Assembly: GCA_965371245.1 (NCBI GenBank)
Contig: CBDUXT010000056.1
Span: forward strand, 1 to 39,645
DNA length: 39,645 bases
Reading direction: 5' to 3'
Source: CBDUXT01 sp965371245
GTDB taxonomy: Bacteria; Planctomycetota; Phycisphaerae; UBA1845
Shown: positions 33,882-39,645 of the stretch, one piece after another
Layout of the letters: the number at the start of each line of letters is the position of its first letter
Position numbering within the stretch: the first letter of the stretch is position 1
Notes under the pieces: generated by a model
Databases searched by the model: none
Told to the model about the DNA's origin: nothing
The model's input: the letters and a program-made list of their open reading frames with translations, nothing else
Translations under genes and position numbers: made by a program

Positions 33882-34720
33882 AGCCCGTACCTCCGTTGTG
33901 AGACAGGGCGGCGGGAGTCGGCGTAGCCTCCTGGGGAAATGTCCCGCGTGGCCGGGCGCGCGAACGCCCGAGCCTGGCAACCCGCCCCATGGACAAACAT
34001 CATCCGGTCGCCAACTACGGATGCAACTCTACGATTGTCGAGTACACGAGGCAAACGGATGACGTGTTTCGTACCGCCAGCAACGTCCGCGAAATGGTGC
34101 GCGCCGATAACGGTTTGGTTGACACGTCATTCGTAGGGCTGTAGCCACCCGTATCGCTACGCCGCGGCTACAACCCCGAAAAATCCGCCTATCTCTTCGC
34201 CAACTACTGACCCCAACGCCCGTTTTCACAGCCGACAGGGTCTCTGCGCCTGTACGCAAGCCCGCTAACGCGTACAATCAACGAATCTGAGGGGCAGCGG
34301 GCCCGGACAGTCATGTTCGTCATTTTGGGACATGGTGTGCCAAACGAGCCCGATACATGCCGTCGATACGTCGTCCCAAAACTGCAAGCAGCTGGTTGGG
34401 ACGAGGAGCCCCGCCGCATTAGCGAGCAGGTTACGCGGAGTTTCTCGCCGCACCTCGCGATCCGAAACATTCCGAGCAGATTCCTACAAAGAATGGTGCG
34501 GCGGCGGTTTCGACTCGCCAAGTACGCCCAATGGTCCCGACCGAGGATTCCAGGCCAGAGTCTTGCGGTGCAAGGATTCTTTGATACGTAAGCCCGTAGT
34601 CGTCCCGCAGGGTATCACGGAACTCGCAAGAGTCGTCACTGGTGGCTCCGCGTTAAAGGCGGCGCCGTGTGTTCGCTGCTGAAACACGCTACAATGAGAC
34701 GCTTGGGAGAGGCTCGACAT
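33882..34720. other. Gap before the ABC-3C operon, holding an hsdR remnant
   Basis: About 840 bases. Apart from the hsdR fragment at 34337-34429 I see no gene. Two -10-like hexamers TACAAT occur, near 34277 (before the remnant) and at 34690-34695 (26 bases before the ABC-3C start), each without a clear -35. The sequence loses the palindromic repeats common elsewhere. Confidence 0.45.
34337..34429 (+). pseudogene. Remnant of a type I restriction enzyme HsdR N-terminus
   Basis: From a GTG at 34337 the frame reads VPNEPDTCRRYVVPKLQAAG, then WDEEPRRISEQ. This is the characteristic first 30 residues of many HsdR/EcoKI-type R subunits, which continue R-T-F-T-D-G-R. Here the similarity stops exactly after ISEQ and the following residues (VTRSFSPHL) are unrelated. 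The remaining roughly 700-900 residues, and hsdM/hsdS, are absent. It is best read as the scar of a deletion or replacement. Confidence 0.7.
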
Positions 34721-35929
34721 ATGAGTGGACACGACCGCACAGATCACTCAGCAGCCGCTTCCGCGATGGGTTATCTGTACCAAGTGCGCTACGCCTTGCT
34801 CGAAGCTCTCCGCAGACTTCGCAGAGACGCCGATTTCGTCGTCTCAATCGAGACGCTCGATGATGTCGTATTTGAAGAATCTGGGGGGGCACTTGAACTT
34901 CTTCAACTAAAGCATCGAGTCAATCGAGCGGCCGATCTGTCCGACGCTTCAACGGATCTTTGGAAGACAATTCGAGTCTGGTCAGAGGCTCTACTGGCTG
35001 AAGAACTTCCCGATGGAGCGTTACTGTTTCTGATCACAACAGGTCACGTAAGCGATGGAGCAGCCACGCACTATCTGAGGGCCGACTCTTCACGAGATGT
35101 CGCGCAAGCCATTGAGCGACTGAATTCGATTGCTTCGTCGTCAAATAGCACCGCGAACGCAGCTGCGTATCAGGCATTTCGTAGCCTTGATGCGCAACAG
35201 CGAAAACGCCTTCTGTCGGCGGCGGTAGTCGTCGATCTTGCCCCCGACATCGCCGACTTGGATGCCAACCTTAGGGACGAGCTCTTCCATGCGGTTGAGC
35301 GTCGTTTCCTCGATTCGCTGCTGCAGCGCCTGGAGGGCTGGTGGTATCGTCGTGTTATTGCCCACCTTACCGAAGGCGATCCAAGACCCATCCTGAGCAA
35401 CGAGTTAAACTCCGAGCTGACATCAGTGCGCGAGCAGTTCAGGCAGGATAGCTTACCGATTGATGACGACATCATGAGCGCAAGTGTGGATGCGTCGGGC
35501 TACCAGAACCGGTCCTTTGTTCGTCAACTCCGACTCATCGATATCGGCAACAGGCGGATCCTCCACGCTATCAAGAACTACTTTCGCGCGTTTGAGCAAC
35601 GATCACGATGGGTGCGTGAAGACCTTCTGTTGGTGGGAGAGTTGGGCCGCTACGAGGACCGCCTTGTTGAAGAGTGGGAGGTGCTGTTTGAGCAGATGCG
35701 CGACAATCTGGACGATGACGCTTCTGGCGAAGCAAAACGCAGCGCAGCTCAAGTACTTTATCAGTGGGTCGAAACTGGCATGCATCCACAGATTCGCGAT
35801 CGCGTAAGCGAGCCGGCAATCTCCCGAGGATCGTATCAAATCCTCTCGGATGACCAGCGCGTCGGATGGCACCTCGAATTCAAAGACAGGCTGCAACAGT
35901 TGCTTGAACAGCCGGAGCCAGCGGAATGA
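34721..35929 (+). CDS. ABC-3C system effector-type protein with Cap4/DUF4297-like nuclease motif
   Basis: 402 residues from the ATG at 34721, preceded by GGGAGAGG eight bases away. N-terminal motifs are GYLYQVRYALLEAL (17-30), then SIETLDDVVFEE (42-53) and LLQLKH (60-65). This G-Y-x-Y-Q ... E-x3-D-D-V ... Q-x-K arrangement is that of the Cap4/DUF4297 restriction-endonuclease-fold DNases. The C-terminal 150 residues (NRSFVRQLRLIDIGNRRILH, NYFRAFEQRSRW, ELGRYEDRLVEEWE, ISRGSYQIL) look like the C-terminal domain that joins effectors to ABC-3C ATPase complexes. It probably cuts DNA when triggered. Its stop overlaps the next gene (ATGA). Nuclease activity is inferred from motifs. Confidence 0.75.
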   Translation: MSGHDRTDHSAAASAMGYLYQVRYALLEALRRLRRDADFVVSIETLDDVVFEESGGALELLQLKHRVNRAADLSDASTDLWKTIRVWSEALLAEELPDGALLFLITTGHVSDGAATHYLRADSSRDVAQAIERLNSIASSSNSTANAAAYQAFRSLDAQQRKRLLSAAVVVDLAPDIADLDANLRDELFHAVERRFLDSLLQRLEGWWYRRVIAHLTEGDPRPILSNELNSELTSVREQFRQDSLPIDDDIMSASVDASGYQNRSFVRQLRLIDIGNRRILHAIKNYFRAFEQRSRWVREDLLLVGELGRYEDRLVEEWEVLFEQMRDNLDDDASGEAKRSAAQVLYQWVETGMHPQIRDRVSEPAISRGSYQILSDDQRVGWHLEFKDRLQQLLEQPEPAE

Positions 35930-36423
35930 CGATTTGGTCTGCAAGACCGAAGGAGGAGGCGTACCTACTAAACCCCGCCTTCTGCGCCACGATTCTCAGC
36001 ATGGCCGTCCGTGAGTATACGTCGCTCCGGCCTGAGGCCATGCCATTCCCCTTGACTTTTCTCGTCTTGCCAGTCGTTCTTCACAAACGAACCCGAGATG
36101 TCCTTCCGCCGAGTGTTCGCACTTCGATGGCGGCGTGGTTCCAGGAGAATGCCGAAGCACGCGTAGGTTTCTGTGAACGTACCGTATCCCTCAAACCCTA
36201 CACGCGTGAAGCGTTGCAGTTCGGTATCTCGCGAGACTGGCTGGCTTTTCGGGACGGCGGGCACCTCCTGTCAGGTATCACAGGAGCGCAATCGAATCGA
36301 ACGTTGAGTGTACTGGTAGCTGAGGCACGCGAGTGCGCGCTCCGCGCCCGTTTTGTTGGAAAGTGGTTCGCTTCGACCGGATCGAGTTTGACGGTCTTAG
36401 CGTTCTGGGGACTACGACCATGA
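35926..36423 (+). CDS. ABC-3C system middle component
   Basis: 165 residues. The sequence begins MTIWSARPKEEAYLLNPAFC and carries FPLTFLVLPVVLHKRTRDVL and ending AEARECALRARFVGKWFAS then LTVLAFWGLRP. This is the pattern of the 'three-component ABC system middle component' family (N-P-A-F-x-x-x-L near the start, L-P-L-V-L-H-K, G-K-W-F, and W-G-x-x-P at the end). The protein is thought to bridge effector and ATPase. Start and stop both overlap the flanking genes by four bases, so the three products are coupled. Confidence 0.8.
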   Translation: MTIWSARPKEEAYLLNPAFCATILSMAVREYTSLRPEAMPFPLTFLVLPVVLHKRTRDVLPPSVRTSMAAWFQENAEARVGFCERTVSLKPYTREALQFGISRDWLAFRDGGHLLSGITGAQSNRTLSVLVAEARECALRARFVGKWFASTGSSLTVLAFWGLRP

Positions 36424-38372
36424 GCTTTCAGATTCTGGATGTTGTGCTTTACGGTTTCAATAAACAGCGACGGGTGCTGTCCCTTCGGCCGGGCGAGCTC
36501 AACGTCGTCACAGGAGCATCTAAGACGGGAAAGACAGCTCTAATCGAGATTATCGACTACTGCCTGGGCGCGTCTGAGTGCTCGATCCCGGCGGGGATCA
36601 TTCGTGATACGGTGCAGTGGGTCGGATTACGATTGCAAGTCGCGGATGGCCATGTAGTCATTGCGCGACGCTTGCCAACTGCTGGGCAGGCAGCGTCGTC
36701 GGACGTGTTCTATGCTGTCGGCAAGGAGCTCGAAATCCCGGATTACTCGGCGCTTCTGCAGACGACGAACCCAAGGGCCCTGGTAGGACTTCTTACGTCT
36801 CACGCCGGGATTTCCGAGAACCTCTTCGAGCCGCCCGAGGGTCAAACGCGGGCCGCATTGACTGCTACCGTGCGCCATGCATTGTTTTGCTGTTTCCAAC
36901 ACCAAAGTGAGGTGATCAGTAACAAGTACCTCTTCCACAAACAGAGCGAGGAGTGGATTCCACAGGCGATCAAGGACACCATCCCGTACTTCCTCGGAGC
37001 GGTCGACGATGAGCATGTCGCGAAGCTGGGTGAGTTGCGAAAGCTACGCCACGAGCTGCGCGGGCTCAGAAGATCGCTAGCTGAGCACGAATCGGTGCGC
37101 GGCCGCGGCATCTCGCGTGCCGAGCGCCTCTTGGCTGAGGCCACGGATATCGGCCTGCGTGCTGTAAGCACAGCGCCAGAAGAATGGGAAGAATGCGTTG
37201 CGGCGCTGAAAGCCGTAGCATCGCAGCCCCCTCCCACCGAAGAGGACGAACTCCTCGCCGAGGGTGATGAGTTCGAGCGGCTACAGCATGAACGAGAGGC
37301 GCTTATCCAGGAGCTTCATCGCATAAAGGACCAGCTCGGCGCAGCAAGGGCTTTATCTTCGGATCGTCAGGGCTATTCCCGCGAAGCTAACGCCCAGTTA
37401 TCACGTTTGAGAAGCGTAGGACTCTTCGAAGATGGAAACGACGAGGAGTTCACTAGATGTCCCGTGTGTCTGTCCGAGCTGCCTGATAGCCAAGTGCTCC
37501 CACTGATCACTGAGATACAGGCGTCTGTTTCGGAACTCCTGGAGCAGATGCGTTCTGTCGAAGAATGTTCTCCGCAGATGCAGCAAGTGATTCGGACTCT
37601 CGAAAGCCGAATCGAGGAAACGCAAGCGAGATTGAGGGAGAACCGCGAATCGTTGGAGGCAATTCAGGCATCCAATCGCCGAATTGAGGAGTTTCGTGAC
37701 CGGGCAACACGGCATGCACACGTACTGGGGCGTATAGGACTGTATCTGGAGAGCCTTCCACACTTGGAGGATACGAGTGATTTGAGGCGCGAGATTGATG
37801 AACTCACAAGCCGCATCTCACTGCTAGAAGAAGAGCTGAGCGCCGAGGCGGTACAGGAACGCATTCAATCAGCGCTCTCCATCATCGGTCGCGATATGAG
37901 CATGTGGGCTCAGAACCTTCAGCTTGAGCACTCCGAGCATCCGTTGCGATTGGATCTGAAGCGGCTCTTGGTTGTGGCCGACGGCGGGAACGGGCCGATT
38001 CCCATGGACCAGATGGGAGGCGGTGGGAACTGGGTCGGTTATCACCTGATCGCCCATTTGGCGCTGCACAAGTGGTTCGTCAGCCGTGGCCGACCGGTTC
38101 CGCGCTTCCTGTTCATTGATCAGCCGTCTCTAGCCTATTTCCCCGAAGATCGAGGTTGGGACGAAGCGGATGTGGGCGAACGCGACGAAGACCGAGAGGC
38201 AGTAGCAAGAATCTACCGCCTTGCCCGTGCGGTGGCCGAGGAGCTGTCCGACCAACTACAGATCATCATCACGGATCACGCCAACATTGACGAACCGTGG
38301 TTTCAGGAGTGCATCGTGGAAAGGTGGCGGGGAGACCTGAAGCTCGTTCCGCCAGATTGGGCAGACTGCTAG
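36420..38372 (+). CDS. DUF3732 family Rad50/SMC-like ABC ATPase of an ABC-3C system
   Basis: 650 residues from the ATG at 36420 (overlapping the upstream stop; the frame opens earlier at 36333). The P-loop is TGASKTGKTA (31-40), followed by LIEIIDYCLG. Two long coiled-coil arms (about 198-330 and 362-480) flank a hook with RCPVCLSELP (CPVC 347-350). The C-terminal half-ATPase has MGGGGNWVGYHLIAHLALH (signature region), RFLFIDQPS (Walker B) and IIITDHANI (H-loop). The unusual G-x-G-N-W signature and early CLG motif are typical of DUF3732 proteins. It probably senses DNA or nucleoprotein structures and controls the effector. Confidence 0.88.
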   Translation: MSFQILDVVLYGFNKQRRVLSLRPGELNVVTGASKTGKTALIEIIDYCLGASECSIPAGIIRDTVQWVGLRLQVADGHVVIARRLPTAGQAASSDVFYAVGKELEIPDYSALLQTTNPRALVGLLTSHAGISENLFEPPEGQTRAALTATVRHALFCCFQHQSEVISNKYLFHKQSEEWIPQAIKDTIPYFLGAVDDEHVAKLGELRKLRHELRGLRRSLAEHESVRGRGISRAERLLAEATDIGLRAVSTAPEEWEECVAALKAVASQPPPTEEDELLAEGDEFERLQHEREALIQELHRIKDQLGAARALSSDRQGYSREANAQLSRLRSVGLFEDGNDEEFTRCPVCLSELPDSQVLPLITEIQASVSELLEQMRSVEECSPQMQQVIRTLESRIEETQARLRENRESLEAIQASNRRIEEFRDRATRHAHVLGRIGLYLESLPHLEDTSDLRREIDELTSRISLLEEELSAEAVQERIQSALSIIGRDMSMWAQNLQLEHSEHPLRLDLKRLLVVADGGNGPIPMDQMGGGGNWVGYHLIAHLALHKWFVSRGRPVPRFLFIDQPSLAYFPEDRGWDEADVGERDEDREAVARIYRLARAVAEELSDQLQIIITDHANIDEPWFQECIVERWRGDLKLVPPDWADC

Positions 38373-38702
38373 GCACCTGCGCGGGCAAGATTTGCGTGTC
38401 GGGAGAACGCCTGTTGCCCCGAAAACTCGGTGACACAAAACGGTTTCACGATCTGCCGTTTCCAAGGAACGTGCTCTACCGGCACCGGCTCACAGCCTGC
38501 CAAGCGCCGCTCGCCGCAAACCCCGGTTTCCGTAGGGCGGATCGCACGCGTGCTTGGAGCCGGGCGCCTGTCCTGCGAAGCCAACCAGCGCTGTAGCACT
38601 AGTACTCCGGTTATGTCGCCCCCCCGACCCACCTTGACGGGGCGCACAGGTGCCCGCCCAATACAGTCAGTCGTTGCCCGCCCCGGTATAGGACGACAGC
38701 CA
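38373..38702. other. Gap after the ABC-3C operon
   Basis: About 330 bases without a supported gene. The frame of the next gene stays open through it, but the residues are low-complexity and the ATG at 38703 fits the conserved start better. No terminator hairpin with a U-run and no flanking repeat marking an island end was found. Confidence 0.4.
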
Positions 38703-39536
38703 ATGGCCGTTCCGAAGACCTACCAAGCAGACGTCGATGCGATCATCGCTCGCCGTCACGACAACGGCTCCGACTTCTGGGCAACGCCCGACGGTCGGTG
38801 GGGGGTGGGCAGTCCTTTTTCGACCTTCGATTGTGCGATCACCTTGACGGAACTCGGCGTGCCGCGGTCGGACCCGGTCGTCAAAGGCCTGGCCGGGAAG
38901 TTTCTCGATTCGTGGCAAGACGACGGGCGGTTCCGCCCGGCTCCGAAGGGGGCGGTGTATCCGTGCCACACGGCCAACGCCGCTCGGGCGCTTTGCCGGC
39001 TGGGGTTCGCAAAGGACCGCAGGCTCAAGCGGACCTTCGAGCAGTTGTTCGACAGCCGGCACGACGACGGCGGCTGGCGGTGCAACACGGTTCGTCTGGG
39101 CAAGAGCCCGGTGACCGACGCTTCGAACCCGGGCGTCACACTGGCGGCACTGGACGCGTTCCGATTCACGTCGCACCTGAACCAAGACAAGCGGCTCGAC
39201 AAAGCCGTCAAGTTCCTGCTTGCCCATTGGAAGACGCGGCGGCCGCTCGGGCCATGCGAATTCGGCATCGGCACGCTGTTCATGAACGTCGAGTACCCGT
39301 TCCTCCGCTACAACTTGTTCTACTACGTCTACGTGCTCTCGTTCTACGACGCCGCCAAGAAAGCCAAGCCGTTTCGTCTGGCGCTTGACGCGCTCGAGTC
39401 GAAGCTGGTCGACGGTCAGGTGGTCGTGGAGAACCCGAATCGCCGGCTGGCCAAGCTCTGCTTCTGCAAGAAAGGCGAACCGAGCCGAGCCGCAACGCAG
39501 CGGTATCGAGAGATCCTAGAGAACCTGGGTGCTTGA
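38703..39536 (+). CDS. Prenyltransferase/squalene-oxidase-repeat (alpha/alpha toroid) protein
   Basis: 277 residues from the ATG at 38703. Repeats of the terpenoid cyclase/prenyltransferase toroid are seen: GRWGVGSPFSTFDCAITLTEL, KFLDSWQDDGRFRP, FDSRHDDGGWRCN and LLAHWKTRRPLGPC, each with a helix pair around a G-x-W or D-D-G-x-W/F motif. A final Tyr-rich stretch (FLRYNLFYYVYVLSFYDAA) follows. There is no DxDD cyclase motif and no signal peptide, so it is probably not a squalene cyclase. Function is unknown. It appears complete within the window. Confidence 0.75.
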   Translation: MAVPKTYQADVDAIIARRHDNGSDFWATPDGRWGVGSPFSTFDCAITLTELGVPRSDPVVKGLAGKFLDSWQDDGRFRPAPKGAVYPCHTANAARALCRLGFAKDRRLKRTFEQLFDSRHDDGGWRCNTVRLGKSPVTDASNPGVTLAALDAFRFTSHLNQDKRLDKAVKFLLAHWKTRRPLGPCEFGIGTLFMNVEYPFLRYNLFYYVYVLSFYDAAKKAKPFRLALDALESKLVDGQVVVENPNRRLAKLCFCKKGEPSRAATQRYREILENLGA

Positions 39537-39583
39537 ATCGTGGTGACGTGCAAGGCAGCTTGTTCGCGAGGACAGCCGCTCCG

Positions 39584-39599
39584 TCGGGCAATAGCCCGA
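39584..39599. repeat. GGGCAATAGCCC palindrome copy at the window end
   Basis: TCGGGCAATAGCCCGA, followed by CCTATCC. It is the same core as the repeats at 59, 4066 and 4215-4261, and lies 48 bases after the last gene. Confidence 0.7.
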
Positions 39600-39645
39600 C
39601 CTATCCATGAAAGGCATGTCCGGGTCAAGTGCGTACCGTAACTGG

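Noticed and set aside
34204..34521. Minus-strand 105-codon frame before the ABC-3C operon
   Set aside because: It is antisense to the HsdR remnant, which explains the sequence better.
38373..38702. Extended N-terminus of the prenyltransferase-repeat protein (start at 38430)
   Set aside because: The extra 91 residues are low-complexity without signal or motif; the ATG at 38703 begins the recognisable protein.

Overview
The window is about 39.6 kb of GC-rich bacterial chromosome. It most resembles a Planctomycetota genome (Phycisphaerae-like is my best guess). This rests on secreted proteins with two kinds of C-terminal sorting tail (IPTL-CTERM and a PEP-CTERM-like VPLPG tail), a PQQ-type beta-propeller protein, ATP-synthase c and b subunits with signal-peptide-like N-termini, many long gene-poor gaps filled with short palindromic repeats, and an outer-membrane/LPS-type gene cluster. 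No rRNA, tRNA, phage structural gene or CRISPR array was seen.

Layout. 0.3-7.0 kb: a secreted BamE-like protein, a small lipoprotein, a minus-strand operon (small unknown protein, nadC, SGNH hydrolase), selD, and an IPTL-CTERM repeat protein. selD carries an in-frame TGA at codon 18 with a SECIS-like hairpin, so it is read here as a selenoprotein and the cell probably makes selenocysteine. 7.9-11 kb: a secreted cyclophilin-type prolyl isomerase and a Uup-like ABC-F ATPase. 11-18.2 kb: a plus-strand, partly overlapping cluster of membrane SGNH hydrolase, patatin-like lipoprotein, WaaP/Kdo-kinase-like protein, GT4-like glycosyltransferase and MsbA-like exporter. It looks like an envelope glycolipid assembly and export unit, and the exporter has an unusual PDZ-like domain in its first periplasmic loop. 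18.3-19.5 kb: an SPFH (band 7) protein plus a ribbon-helix-helix regulator behind an AT-rich promoter. 19.7-20.0 kb: two abutting MITE-like elements sharing CTAG ends; a third relative is at 32.6 kb. 20-21.2 kb: a PQQ-propeller secreted protein.

21.5-29.9 kb: a complete F1Fo ATP synthase operon on the minus strand in the order atpZ-atpI-atpB-atpE-atpF-atpH-atpA-atpG-atpD-atpC. It has a decayed partial duplication of atpE and a roughly 70-residue insertion in AtpA. 30.4-34 kb: asd, a PEP-CTERM-like protein, and a TadG-like protein with a von Willebrand A domain.

34.3-38.4 kb is the most interesting region, a small defence island. A 31-codon remnant of a type I restriction HsdR N-terminus precedes an intact three-gene operon with ATGA overlaps: a protein with a Cap4/DUF4297-like nuclease motif and an ABC-3C-type C-terminus, the ABC-3C middle component, and a DUF3732 Rad50-like ABC ATPase with a CxxC hook. 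This matches the computationally predicted ABC three-component (ABC-3C) conflict systems. The window ends with a prenyltransferase/squalene-cyclase-repeat protein.
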